From: Burkholderia sp. OK233
Lineage (GTDB): Bacteria; Pseudomonadota; Gammaproteobacteria; Burkholderiales; Burkholderiaceae
NCBI RefSeq assembly: GCF_900230185.1
Contig: NZ_OCSR01000002.1
Coordinates: 1,302,001-1,366,000, forward strand
DNA length: 64,000 nucleotides
Direction of reading: 5' to 3'
The notes beneath the pieces were generated by a model, which was given only the letters and a program-made list of their open reading frames with translations, did no database searches and was not told the DNA's origin. The first letter of the stretch is position 1, and each line of letters starts with the position of its first letter. This document shows positions 17,643-26,487 of this stretch, piece by piece. The translations under genes were made by a program, and so were the position numbers.

Positions 17643-17954
17643 ATGAAATCGCTGATCAAAGCAGTCGCACTGGTCGTTGTTCTCGCAGCCCCGGTCGCTT
17701 CGTTCGCACAGTCCGAGCAACCGCTGACCCGCGCGGAGGTCAAGGCGCAACTGATCCAGATTGAACAGGCTGGCTACAACCCCGCCACTGCAACTGACTC
17801 GACCTACCCCGCTGACATTCAGGCAGCCGAAGCACGCGTAGCCGCACAGCATGACGCCACCGGTTATGGTTCTTCGGCAAACGGGTCATCGCAAACCGGC
17901 ACACCCGCACCCGCTGCGCCCACGGTTCAACCCGAACCGATGGGCGGTGAGTAA
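17643..17954 (+). CDS. DUF4148 small secreted protein
   Basis: A protein of 103 residues with a clear signal peptide (residues 1-22, ending ASFA), followed by the DUF4148 core LTRAEVKAQLIQIEQAGYNP and YPADIQAAEARVAAQ. Such proteins are abundant in Burkholderiaceae, are exported to the periplasm, and have no known function. The C-terminus is a Ser/Thr/Pro-rich tail. The gene has its own promoter-like sequence and a downstream hairpin, so it looks monocistronic. A ribosome site (CGGAGG) lies before the ATG. Confidence 0.88.
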   Translation: MKSLIKAVALVVVLAAPVASFAQSEQPLTRAEVKAQLIQIEQAGYNPATATDSTYPADIQAAEARVAAQHDATGYGSSANGSSQTGTPAPAAPTVQPEPMGGE

Positions 17955-18719
17955 AACGCCAACGTTGCCCGTCGTTGCGTAGTTCGATGCGAGCCATGCC
18001 TGTTCAAGCATGCGCTCGCATGAACGCGTTCCACTGTGCATGACGATGACAGCGCAGTGTCAGAAAATCCTTTGACGAAAATAATGTCTCATATATCCTA
18101 GGGCGGCAGTTTGGTGGTCCTCGCAGCGCGGTCGATGCGTATCAGCGAGGACTTCTACTCAACGTCGCTTCGGGTTCCATCGTGAAAGTCCGTGGTCCAT
18201 TGGTGAGATATCAGCCTGGTCGGGAAAGAACGTACCTGTCCGGCTGTTCGATCGCTCATCAGGGGAGCAACTGCGCTTCGCCATCCCGCCCCCTGTCCAT
18301 CGATACCGTGTTGTCGCGGCGCTCCGTCCGTCGACACAACGTCATTGCAGCACCCGCAGCTATCGGGGTGCGTACCGACGAAATCGCGTCGCTTCTGCCT
18401 TAGCCCCCTTCTCTTTTCGCGAGCAAGTGTTGCATGCGATCAGGCCGCTTTATCTAGCGGTCGAACGCCTGCAATGCGGTTGCCTGTCCGCGCTTTGCAT
18501 TTGTCTTGCTAGCGTTGGCCGGCTTATAGCGCTCGCCTATCTACGTCCCATTTAGCTCTGCTGTGCGCTTGCGCTGCGGCAGGCGGCGTCGCGTCCTTTA
18601 TTCGCGTCCCTTACTCATCCGCATTCGTGCGGAACATAAGGACGTGCGGGTCGTCACGCTCGCGCATCTATGCCTGCGCTGCGGCGAAAACTGAAGATCG
18701 AAACCAAGGAGATAGTCGA
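17955..18719. other. Long non-coding gap before the PotF-like gene
   Basis: About 765 bases without a gene I can support. The first 70 bases hold a hairpin. One rightward frame stays open from 18088 to 18552 (155 codons) but has no ATG and no homology I recognise; it could be a remnant or chance. The last 100 bases should contain the promoter of the binding-protein gene. Confidence 0.4.
17987..18021 (+). terminator. Hairpin downstream of the DUF4148 gene
   Basis: ATGCGAGC (17987-17994) pairs with GCTCGCAT (18014-18021), and the adjoining CATGC pairs with GCATG, giving a 13-base-pair stem with one bulged C and an eight-base loop. No T-run follows, so termination strength is uncertain. Confidence 0.5.
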
Positions 18720-19838
18720 ATGAAGATCCGTCACGCCAAGCTTCTCTCGCTCACCGGCACGATGCTGTGCTCGCTGAGCGCTTTAACTCCAACGAACGCT
18801 GCACACGCAGCGGACACGACGATCAACGTCTACAACTGGTCGGACTACATCGCCAAAGACACGATTTCTGGCTTCGAAAAGCAATCCGGCATCACGGTGA
18901 AATACGACAGCTACGATAGCGACGACACGCTGCAGGCGAAACTGCTGGCAGGCAGTTCCGGCTATGACATCGTTGTGCCCACATCGAGTTATATGGCGCG
19001 CCAGATCGAAGCCGGCGTGTATCAGAAGATCGACAAATCGAAGATGCCGAACCTCGCGAACCTCGATCCGGGTTTGATGAAGCTGATTGCCGATGCGGAC
19101 CCCGGCAATCAATATGGCGTGCCCTGGGCGTGGGGCACCGACGGTGTCGGCTATAACGTTCAGGCCGTGAAAAAAGCACTCGGCGCCGATGCGCCGGTTG
19201 ATAGCTGGTCGCTGTTATTCGACCCGGCGAATCTTTCGAAGCTAAAAAGCTGCGGCGTGTCTTTCCTCGACGCGGCTGCGGATGTTTTCCCGGCCGTGAT
19301 TCAGTACATGCATAAGGACCCGAACAGCACCAATCCCGGCGACTACCAGGCCGCGTATGAAGTACTGAAGAAGGTGCGGCCGTATATCACGCAGTTCAAT
19401 TCGTCCGGCTACATCAACGATCTCGCGAACAACGATATCTGTGTGGCTTTGGGCTATTCGGGCGACGTGGGGATTGCGCGGCGACGGTCATCGGAAGCGA
19501 AGCGTTCGTATGAGGTACGGTTCTCGAACATCAAGGACGCGGGTCTGCTCTGGATGGACGTGATGGTGGTTCCGAAAGATGCCCCGCATCCGGAAGCGGC
19601 GATGAAGTGGATGAACTACATCGAAGATCCAAAAGTGAGCGCGGCGATTACGAACGAAGTTTTCTATCCGACTGCGAATCGGGCTGCGAGACAGTTTATG
19701 ACGCCGGCGATTGAGCAGGATGCGAACGTGTATCCGCCAGAGGCCGTGCTGAACAAGATGACGTTGATGCGGCCGCAGCCTGCGCCGATCATGCGGCTTG
19801 AGAACCGGCTGTGGGCGCAATTGAAGTCGGGGGGTTGA
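18720..19838 (+). CDS. Polyamine-type (PotF/SpuD-like) periplasmic binding protein
   Basis: A protein of 372 residues with a signal peptide (about residues 1-30, ending AAHA) and the spermidine/putrescine-binding fold: INVYNWSDYI at the start of the mature part, KYDSYDSDDTLQAKLLAGSS, and GVPWAWGTDGVGYN. It should bind putrescine or a related polyamine in the periplasm. I start at the ATG at 18720 behind AAGGAG; an in-frame extension back to 18627 lacks signal character. No permease or ATPase genes accompany it, so it must be an orphan receptor serving a transporter elsewhere. Confidence 0.88.
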   Translation: MKIRHAKLLSLTGTMLCSLSALTPTNAAHAADTTINVYNWSDYIAKDTISGFEKQSGITVKYDSYDSDDTLQAKLLAGSSGYDIVVPTSSYMARQIEAGVYQKIDKSKMPNLANLDPGLMKLIADADPGNQYGVPWAWGTDGVGYNVQAVKKALGADAPVDSWSLLFDPANLSKLKSCGVSFLDAAADVFPAVIQYMHKDPNSTNPGDYQAAYEVLKKVRPYITQFNSSGYINDLANNDICVALGYSGDVGIARRRSSEAKRSYEVRFSNIKDAGLLWMDVMVVPKDAPHPEAAMKWMNYIEDPKVSAAITNEVFYPTANRAARQFMTPAIEQDANVYPPEAVLNKMTLMRPQPAPIMRLENRLWAQLKSGG

Positions 19839-19888
19839 GTTCGGTTTGGCTGGCGTAGTCTGTTGACGATAGGTGTCACCTTTTGAGT

Positions 19889-19926
19889 GTGGCGCGTGCA
19901 GTGGGTGTGTGCGCTACGCCTTTTTT
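19889..19926 (+). terminator. Rho-independent terminator after the PotF-like gene
   Basis: GTGGCGC at 19889-19895 pairs with GCGCTAC at 19911-19917 (one G-U pair), followed by GCC and six T. This is 50 bases past the binding-protein stop and upstream of the cupin gene, so the two genes are probably separate units. Confidence 0.55.
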
Positions 19927-19964
19927 GAAGCTTTGATTTTTAACTCTGTTTGCATCGAGCCATT

Positions 19965-20327
19965 ATGAGCATTTTGAATATCGTAGATTTTTCGCAGCCT
20001 GCCAAGGAAAGCGTTGAGTACATGCCGAAGGCGGAAGCAGTGCTTGCCGGCAATCCCTCGCAGCTTGTTCACACGCATTTTTCCAGCCCGTGTGGGCAGC
20101 TTGCGGCTGGCGTTTGGGAGGGAGCTTGCGGGCAATGGACGGTGAATTTCACCGAGAGTGAGTATTGCGAAATTCTTGACGGCGTGTCTGTGATTCGGGA
20201 TGCGGATGGGACCAGCAAGACTGTGCGGGCTGGGGATCGGTTTTTGATTCCTGCCGGGTTTAAGGGGACGTGGGAAGTGGTTGAGCCGTGTAAGAAGATT
20301 TTTGTTTCGGTGGAGTTTAAGGGGTAG
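19965..20327 (+). CDS. Cupin-domain protein (DUF861/cupin_3 type)
   Basis: A protein of 120 residues made of one small beta-barrel. The part WTVNFTESEYCEILDGVSVI followed by VRAGDRFLIPAGFKGTWEV is the DUF861 pattern, found in small proteins often encoded near amino-acid or polyamine genes; the function is usually unknown. I start at ATG 19965 (MSILNIVDF) rather than at a TTG five codons earlier. A terminator lies between it and the polyamine-binding protein, but shared function with that gene is possible. The base usage of its second half is T-rich compared with neighbours. Confidence 0.82.
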   Translation: MSILNIVDFSQPAKESVEYMPKAEAVLAGNPSQLVHTHFSSPCGQLAAGVWEGACGQWTVNFTESEYCEILDGVSVIRDADGTSKTVRAGDRFLIPAGFKGTWEVVEPCKKIFVSVEFKG

Positions 20328-20371
20328 GTTGCGGTGGTGGCGATGCTTTCAGGCTTCGCTGCCGTCAGCAC

Positions 20372-21307
20372 CTAGCTTGCACCTTCCTCACAAATCGCCT
20401 TGAGCTGGGCGACGAACTTTTCAGCCACTTCCCGCCCCGGGCTGTCCTCCCGCCAGATGGCCGACAGCGGAAGCGTTCCGAACGGCGGAGCGTAGCCGAT
20501 CTTTCGCAATCCATACATGGCGCCGACTTCGTCGATCGCAAATCCCGGCAATACCGCAATCGCATCTGTTTGCGCGCAGATCGCGAGATTGATCGTGTAG
20601 ACGTGCGAGTAAATCACGCGATGCGGCAGCGGCACCCGTGCGGCATCCAGTGCATCACGCAAATTCTTCAGTAGCACACTTGGTCCTTCCGGCAGAAACC
20701 ACGGGAACGCGGCCATTTCTTCGAGCGTGACCGTCTTGCCGGCGAGCGGATGATGCGCACGCCCAACGAATGCGGGACCGCCATCGTGGACCAACGGTTC
20801 GGTACGAAGGCCGGGGCGGTCGAGGTCGTTCCATCGACCGATCACCAGGTCCACGTCACCCGTTTCGAGTTCAGACAGCAATTGCTCCATCGATGCCTGC
20901 CGCAGCGTCAACCCCACGCGCGGCGCCACTTTCCCGAATACGTCGACGCAGCGGGACAGCGCCTCCCACCAGCCCATCGGCGTAAATACGCCGACCGTCA
21001 GCTTGCCCGACTCGCCTCTGGACAAGGCGTCGCACTCGTCTTCCGCACGCTCCAGGTCGGCCATTACCTTGCCGCTGTAGCGCATCAACACTTCACCCTG
21101 CAAGGTGGCGCGCGAGCCGAACGGCGTGCGTTCGAACAGTTGCGTCCCCATCAGCGTTTCCGCCTCGGTCAGCGCCTTTGAAATCGCGGACTGACTAAGC
21201 GCCAGTTGTTCACTCGCTTTTTGCAGACTCCCGGTGCGTCCGATCTCGTAGATCACCGAAAGGTGCCGCATTTTCAGACGCCCCACACGTTTTCTGGTGT
21301 CTTCCAT
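20372..21307 (-). CDS. LysR-family regulator of the GbpR/PcaQ-like group
   Basis: A regulator of 311 residues with helix-turn-helix TGSLQKASEQLALSQSAISK (about residues 25-44) preceded by RLKMRHL, an N-terminus seen in GbpR- and PcaQ-like LysR proteins. The effector domain follows. I start at ATG 21307; the frame continues up to 21376, and an ATG at 21271 would trim twelve residues. It is divergent from a porin-esterase-carrier set that begins at 21491, which is its likely target. Aromatic acids or sugars are plausible inducers. Confidence 0.85.
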   Translation of the reverse strand: MEDTRKRVGRLKMRHLSVIYEIGRTGSLQKASEQLALSQSAISKALTEAETLMGTQLFERTPFGSRATLQGEVLMRYSGKVMADLERAEDECDALSRGESGKLTVGVFTPMGWWEALSRCVDVFGKVAPRVGLTLRQASMEQLLSELETGDVDLVIGRWNDLDRPGLRTEPLVHDGGPAFVGRAHHPLAGKTVTLEEMAAFPWFLPEGPSVLLKNLRDALDAARVPLPHRVIYSHVYTINLAICAQTDAIAVLPGFAIDEVGAMYGLRKIGYAPPFGTLPLSAIWREDSPGREVAEKFVAQLKAICEEGAS

Positions 21308-21490
21308 TCGGTGTTTTCCCGGGCATGACGTTTCTTCATGTCCCTTGCCGGTTAATTCGTTTTTTTGGCGTGCCAAGTGCCAGCAGACTTGGGTTCAAGC
21401 CGCACCCAGTTCCGCCGGGAGCAGAACATCGAACCGATTATATCGGCAAGAGTGCGGTGGCCGAATCAACCTTTTTCGAGCGGAGTACCA

Positions 21491-22591
21491 GTGGAAAAAC
21501 AACGGACATTCGGCAAATGCTCCACGGCAATGGCCGTCGCATTCGCCCTGGGCGCGACCCACGCCGGCGCACAAAGCAGCGTGCAACTTGGCGGTCTGGT
21601 CGGCGCCGGTCTGAACTACGCGACCAACGTCGGCGGCAGCGCATCAACGTATATGAGCCCCGCCGGCGTATTGCGGCCGAACGTGTTCTTTCTGCGCGGC
21701 ACCGAGGACCTCGGCGGCGGCCTGAAGTCTGTTTTTCTGCTCTCAACGATGTTCAACATTGCGAACGGCACCAACGTTGGCGGTAGTGGTTCGCTGTTTT
21801 CTCGCGAGTCCTACGTCGGTTTGTCGGACCAATGGGGCACGCTCACGGCGGGTTCACACCGTGACTTCATGTTCGACCTGTCGCTCGACGGCTACAGCGG
21901 CGCTTATTACGCCGGTATCGTCGGCGCCCATCAGGGACCGTTTGCCGGCTTCGGCGTGCCGTACGGCGGTGGTGGCGATATGGACTTCGACCGCATCAAT
22001 GGCGAAGCGCTCAATAACAGCGTGAAGTTCACCTCGGCCAACTTCAGCGGACTGACGTTTGGCGCGATGTACGGCTTCGGTGGCCAGGCGGGCCGGTTCG
22101 GTGCGGACTCGTCGAGCAGTTTCGGTGCGAACTACTCCAATGCGTTATTCGGGGTGGGCGCCGCCTACACGATGGCCAAATACACGCAATTGAACAACGG
22201 CAACGACGGTATCCGCAATATCGGCATCGGCGCCAATATCCGTCCCGCGCCGTGGAAGCTGGCAGCGCTAGCAACCTGGACCAAAAATACCGCAACCGGT
22301 GGCCAGATCGCCGCCTACGACGCAACAGTCGGCTTTGACTTCACGCCCGCTGTTGGTGCGAGCCTGACTTACACCTACATGGACGGCAACGAGGTGTTGC
22401 AGAACAAACATGCGCAGAGCCTCGCGGGCACTCTCAATTACAACTTCTCCCGGCGTACCACGGTTTATGTGGAGGTCATCGCGCAACGCGCTACGGGTCC
22501 GGGTGCCAGAGCACAGATCAACGGCACACCGGGCGCATCGAGTTCCGGTAACCAGGTCATTACCTCATTAGGTATCCAGACAGTCTTTTAG
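21491..22591 (+). CDS. Outer-membrane general porin (Burkholderia OpcP/OmpC type)
   Basis: A protein of 366 residues. A signal peptide of about 27 residues ends with HAGA, then SSVQLGGLVGAGLNYATNVG opens a trimeric beta-barrel; FLRGTEDLGGGLKSVFLLS and RESYVGLSDQWGTLTAGSHR are standard for betaproteobacterial porins, and the protein ends in Phe as needed for barrel assembly. I choose the GTG at 21491 as start because it gives a normal signal peptide; the frame is open further upstream. It should admit substrates for the esterase and carrier encoded behind it. Confidence 0.87.
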   Translation: MEKQRTFGKCSTAMAVAFALGATHAGAQSSVQLGGLVGAGLNYATNVGGSASTYMSPAGVLRPNVFFLRGTEDLGGGLKSVFLLSTMFNIANGTNVGGSGSLFSRESYVGLSDQWGTLTAGSHRDFMFDLSLDGYSGAYYAGIVGAHQGPFAGFGVPYGGGGDMDFDRINGEALNNSVKFTSANFSGLTFGAMYGFGGQAGRFGADSSSSFGANYSNALFGVGAAYTMAKYTQLNNGNDGIRNIGIGANIRPAPWKLAALATWTKNTATGGQIAAYDATVGFDFTPAVGASLTYTYMDGNEVLQNKHAQSLAGTLNYNFSRRTTVYVEVIAQRATGPGARAQINGTPGASSSGNQVITSLGIQTVF

Positions 22592-22650
22592 GCGAGTGCG
22601 TTCTTCCGCCCCTTTCCCATTTTCTCTGACAATCAAACAGATCAATAACC

Positions 22651-24093
22651 ATGGAACATTTCTCCAGTCAGGCCGCACCCGTTGTTGAAACCCGTTCCGG
22701 CAAGGTCCGCGGCCACCTAAGCGACGGCGTCGGAATCTGGCTCGGCGTGCCTTACGGCGCGGCCACCGGTGAACTCGGTCCGTTCGCCGAAGTCGGCATG
22801 GCACCGGCGTGGGAAGGGACGCTCGACTGCGGCGGCTTACCCGCGGTGTTCACGCAACCGCAAAGCAGGCTCGCGGCCGTCATGGGCCCGGCCATCGATG
22901 CGTATCCGCAATCCGATCAGGCCTTCACCGTCAACGTTTTCGCTCCGCCCAATGCGCAAGGACTCCCAGTGCTCGTGTTCGTGCACGGCGGCGGCTTCAG
23001 TTCAGGCGGCGGCACGCGCTGGTACGACGGTAGTACGTTGGCGCGCGACGGCAACATCGTCGTCGTGACCGTCAACTACCGGCTCGGCATCTGGGGCAGC
23101 CTGTACGCACCGGACGCGCCCTCGAACAATACTGTGCGCGACGTGCTGGCCGCGTTGCGCTGGGTCGCCTCGAATATCAATGCATTTGGTGGCGACGCGG
23201 CCAACGTTACGCTGTCGGGCCAGTCTGCCGGGGCCTTGCTGACCCGTTTGCTCACTTTGTGCGCCGAGGCCAAGGGCCTTTTCAAGCGCGCCATCATGCT
23301 GAGTTGCCCAGGGCGCCTGGGTGCGGCGTCGGACGACATCGGCGATGCAACACGCCACGTCATGCGGATTCTCGGTGTGTCCGATGCCGCCGCGCTGGCA
23401 CGGGAACCCTCTGCCCGCATCCTCGAAGCCGTGACGACGGCCACTCGCGAGCGCACCGTGCCGGGCTCGGTGGCGCCACTCTTTCGCCCCTACGCGGACG
23501 GTGTGCTGCTGCACGACTGGATGGACGATCTGGATACAGCTGCCGGGCGCGCGCACTGTAGTGAAATCATGGTCGGCTTTACACGCGAAGAATTCACCTC
23601 GTTCCTCTGGCAACAAGCCGAGTCAATCAATCACGCACCTGACTCCGTCCTTGCCTACTATCGGCATACGCATGGCGCCGACGCGACACTGCGATATCGC
23701 CAGGCCGCTTTACACAGGACGGGCGCGACGCCCTATACCCAGTGGGTCGACGCATTGTCGGAAGAGATATTCGGGTTGCCCGCGATGGCGATGGCGAGCA
23801 GCTACGCCGGGCATGGGCAGGCATTCGCCTATCGCTTCGATTTGCAGACCCGGCAGCCCAATCTGTATGCGCCGCACTGTCTCGAACTACCGTTCTTCTT
23901 CGGCAATCTCGCCGACTGGTTCGATGCGCCGATGCTCGAAGGCTTCAGCCTCGATGAGTTGCAGCCGCTCGCGTCACGCTTTAGTGCCAGCGTCACGAAT
24001 TTCGTTCGCACCGGCAAACCCGGTCTCGGCGAGTGGCGCGCGTTTTCCGACACGGCGCCCTTTCTGATGTCGTTCGACAAAGACGCCGTGTAG
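22651..24093 (+). CDS. Carboxylesterase, type B family
   Basis: An alpha/beta hydrolase of 480 residues that cleaves carboxylic esters. The nucleophile Ser192 is in GQSAGA, the acidic residue is Glu313 or Glu314 (FTREEF), and His409 lies in APHCLELPFFFGN, the standard triad regions. The oxyanion loop is FVHGGGFSSGG. There is no signal peptide, so it is probably cytoplasmic and acts on an imported ester. It lies 59 bases after the porin gene and 45 before an aromatic-acid type carrier, so the three are probably one operon under the divergent LysR. Substrate unknown. Confidence 0.9.
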   Translation: MEHFSSQAAPVVETRSGKVRGHLSDGVGIWLGVPYGAATGELGPFAEVGMAPAWEGTLDCGGLPAVFTQPQSRLAAVMGPAIDAYPQSDQAFTVNVFAPPNAQGLPVLVFVHGGGFSSGGGTRWYDGSTLARDGNIVVVTVNYRLGIWGSLYAPDAPSNNTVRDVLAALRWVASNINAFGGDAANVTLSGQSAGALLTRLLTLCAEAKGLFKRAIMLSCPGRLGAASDDIGDATRHVMRILGVSDAAALAREPSARILEAVTTATRERTVPGSVAPLFRPYADGVLLHDWMDDLDTAAGRAHCSEIMVGFTREEFTSFLWQQAESINHAPDSVLAYYRHTHGADATLRYRQAALHRTGATPYTQWVDALSEEIFGLPAMAMASSYAGHGQAFAYRFDLQTRQPNLYAPHCLELPFFFGNLADWFDAPMLEGFSLDELQPLASRFSASVTNFVRTGKPGLGEWRAFSDTAPFLMSFDKDAV

Positions 24094-24138
24094 CCGCAGC
24101 GTGCATTGCCTTCCACACCATACTAAAAGAGCGACATC

Positions 24139-25413
24139 ATGAAACCTGTGTCACCTGCGCAAATCGCCTCGCCGCCATCGGCGGTCGACGCGAAGTTGTG
24201 GATCATCGGCCTTGTCTGCTTCTGCGTGATGGCGGTGGATGGCTTCGATACCGCGTCGATTGCGTACGTTGCGCCGACACTCGCTCGCGAATGGCACATC
24301 GCACACGCGGCGCTGACGCCCGCCTTTCTCGCCACAAGTATCGGTGCGGTCATCGGTTATGTATCGAGTGGTGCACTCGTGGCGCGCATGGGGCGGCGCC
24401 GTCTCATTGTGCTCGCTACGGTGGCGTTCGCGCTGCTGTCGCTCGGCACCGCGCTTGCTGGCTCCATCATGAGCATATCGGCCATGCGATTGGTCACTGC
24501 GGTCTGCCTCGGCTGGGTTGTGCCGGCTGCAATCTCCTGCACCGCCGACCATGCTGGCGAGCAATCCCGCGCTGCTGCAACGATTGCCGCCACAACGGGC
24601 TTATCAGCCGGTGCCGCGTTGGGCGGCGTGCTGGCGTCGCTGTTGATCGCGCATCATGGGTGGCGGTCGGTTTTCATCGCAGGTGGCGCCCTGCCGCTCA
24701 TGTTGTTGCCCTTTGTCTGGATCGCACTCAGTGGAACCGACAATCAGAAGGCGGACGCCTCAGCAATACGCATGGACACGCCCAATGCGCCACAGTCATC
24801 GAGCATCGTCGCTTTGTTTCGGCATCAGTTCGCGCTGGGAACGGTCCTCATCTGGTCCATCGCATTCCTCGCTTTTCTGGTGACCTATCAATTCATGTTC
24901 TGGATACCGACTTTGCTCGTGGCGTACGGATTTTCGCCAGCGAGTGCAGCGTTGGGCTCCACAGCGGGCGCAATCGGCGGTATCGCAGGGAATATGGCCT
25001 TGTTGCTATTTGTCGGGCGATACGGTGTGCAGCGCTCGCTTATCCTCACTGCATGCCTCGCGATCGGATGCATTGTGTGCCTCGGACTCCTGAGCGTGGA
25101 CCAGAGCGCCGTGCTGTTGCTCATTGCCGGGGTGGGTGCGGGCACAACCAGTGCGTGCGTCGGGCAAGCCACACTCGCTGTCATGGCGTATCCACCGGCT
25201 CTACGCCCAACCGGGGTTGGTTGCGCTGCTGCGGCGGGCCGCGTCGGTGCAATAGTCGGGCCGGCAATCGGCGGCATTCTGCTCACGCTCGGGTTTTCGC
25301 CACAGCGAATCGTGTTGTTGAGCTGCTTGCCGATTTTCCTGATTATTGTCTTGCTCGCGATCTCGCAGGTCTACCCGCGAAGGTCGCTAGCTGGTCACGT
25401 GCGTACCGATTGA
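24139..25413 (+). CDS. MFS carrier, aromatic acid:proton symporter type
   Basis: A transporter of 424 residues with twelve hydrophobic segments. The first loop and helix (VMAVDGFDTASIAYVAPTLA) carry the Asp-containing DGFD pattern of the aromatic acid:H+ symporter group, and RMGRRRLIVLATVAFALLSL is the usual loop 2-3 motif. It likely imports an aromatic acid, or an ester of one, that the neighbouring esterase hydrolyses. Last gene of the porin-esterase-carrier set. A ribosome site is weak (AAAGAG). Just past it lies a MITE-like inverted repeat. Confidence 0.88.
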   Translation: MKPVSPAQIASPPSAVDAKLWIIGLVCFCVMAVDGFDTASIAYVAPTLAREWHIAHAALTPAFLATSIGAVIGYVSSGALVARMGRRRLIVLATVAFALLSLGTALAGSIMSISAMRLVTAVCLGWVVPAAISCTADHAGEQSRAAATIAATTGLSAGAALGGVLASLLIAHHGWRSVFIAGGALPLMLLPFVWIALSGTDNQKADASAIRMDTPNAPQSSSIVALFRHQFALGTVLIWSIAFLAFLVTYQFMFWIPTLLVAYGFSPASAALGSTAGAIGGIAGNMALLLFVGRYGVQRSLILTACLAIGCIVCLGLLSVDQSAVLLLIAGVGAGTTSACVGQATLAVMAYPPALRPTGVGCAAAAGRVGAIVGPAIGGILLTLGFSPQRIVLLSCLPIFLIIVLLAISQVYPRRSLAGHVRTD

Positions 25414-25502
25414 CAGCAGCAAGGTCAGGAGCATTCGTCGATCCACGCATCTTCCGCACTTTCGAATGACCGGTTTGCAGCAGCGCGAAGGACGGAAGTC
25501 GA

Positions 25503-25646
25503 CCGAGGCCGTGTGAAAACGGAAAAGTACTGGGTTTTCGGGTGTCGTTTTATCCTTCCCACGGTGCCGCCAAGCCGATATGGCGTGATCTGAAGCGCAG
25601 ATTTCTTCGACTGCTACTTTCGGCTTGCGTTTTCACATGGCCTCGG
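25503..25646. repeat. Inverted-repeat element, possible MITE or transposon remnant
   Basis: A 19-base arm at 25503-25521 (CCGAGGCCGTGTGAAAACG) is matched by its complement at 25628-25646 with a single mismatch, enclosing 106 bases with no gene. The arms resemble terminal inverted repeats. The element lies in a 305-base gap between convergent genes where nothing else is coded. I see no target duplication flanking it. It might instead be a long-range RNA structure. Confidence 0.45.
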
Positions 25647-25718
25647 ACCAGCGCAGCCACCCGTGCGGAGTGCCTGAGTTTTTGTGTGAAAGGCGCGGTT
25701 TCCCACGCCTCGGTTTGG

Positions 25719-26321
25719 TTATCCAAACTTGACGAAATTGTGCACCGACAGCGGGCCGCCCGGGATTTGAACTAGCTGGCCCCCGGCTTCGAGCGAACCC
25801 AGGTCGATGCCGAAGAAGCCGAGCTGCTCGATCAATCCGCTCACGGCCGCTTTCGCCTGTGCGTCGTCTCCCGCGAAGAACAGCACGCGGCGTCCGCCCT
25901 CCGCCTGCGGATCCTTCGCGAGGAGATGCGCCGGAAGATGGTTGAACGCCTTCACGACGCGTGCGCCCGGCACGAGTTCCGCGAAGGTTCCGCTCGACGT
26001 CCGGCCATGCAATTCGGCCGGTTTGAACAGCGGCGGCTCGATCGGGTTGTTCGCGTCGATCACGACGCGGCCGCCGAAGTCCGGCAGCCCGGCCAAGGCG
26101 GTCGGCAGCTTCGTCCAGTTGACTGCGACAAGGACGATGTCCTGCGCGGCCGCTTGTTCGCGCGTTCCCGGCGTGATCGAGGGGCCGAGCTCGCGCGCGA
26201 GGTCGGCGAGTGAGGCCGGGTCTCGGCTGTTCGCAATGACGGCCTTGAGGCCTTTGCCCGCCAGCGCGCTCGCGAACGCGGACCCGATGGCGCCTGCTCC
26301 AATGATGCCGATGGTGCTCAT
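25719..26321 (-). CDS. NADPH-dependent F420-reductase-like dinucleotide-binding protein
   Basis: A protein of 200 residues with an N-terminal Rossmann loop IGIIGAGAIGSAFASALAG, followed by VIANSRDP, which fits recognition of the NADP phosphate, and the family segments VVIDANNPIE and VVKAFNHLPAHLL. It belongs with F420:NADP reductase-like proteins that are common in bacteria lacking F420; there the substrate is unknown. I start at ATG 26321 (MSTIGIIG), behind AGGAGC. It is divergent from a LysR gene whose gap carries a clear palindrome. Confidence 0.87.
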   Translation of the reverse strand: MSTIGIIGAGAIGSAFASALAGKGLKAVIANSRDPASLADLARELGPSITPGTREQAAAQDIVLVAVNWTKLPTALAGLPDFGGRVVIDANNPIEPPLFKPAELHGRTSSGTFAELVPGARVVKAFNHLPAHLLAKDPQAEGGRRVLFFAGDDAQAKAAVSGLIEQLGFFGIDLGSLEAGGQLVQIPGGPLSVHNFVKFG

Positions 26322-26449
26322 AACGATGCTCCTGGTGAAGAGTGATAAATCAAGTGGTAGCCGGCAAGGAGAAGGACATCTGAGGTTCACTCCCGGGGCT
26401 AGGTGACTGCATGTTGCCGCCTTTATTGCTTGAGGATTAGCCGGGAATC

Positions 26450-26468
26450 GCTTGAATTATTTTCAAGC
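26450..26468. promoter_or_regulatory. Likely LysR operator
   Basis: GCTTGAA-TTATT-TTCAAGC is a perfect 7-base inverted repeat with a five-base spacer, 20 bases before the LysR start and about 130 bases from the divergent reductase gene. Two further AT-rich partial copies (TTGCTTGAGG near 26426 and CAATGCTTTAAG near 26467) flank it. Confidence 0.5.
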
Positions 26469-26487
26469 AATGCTTTAAGATTCCCGC

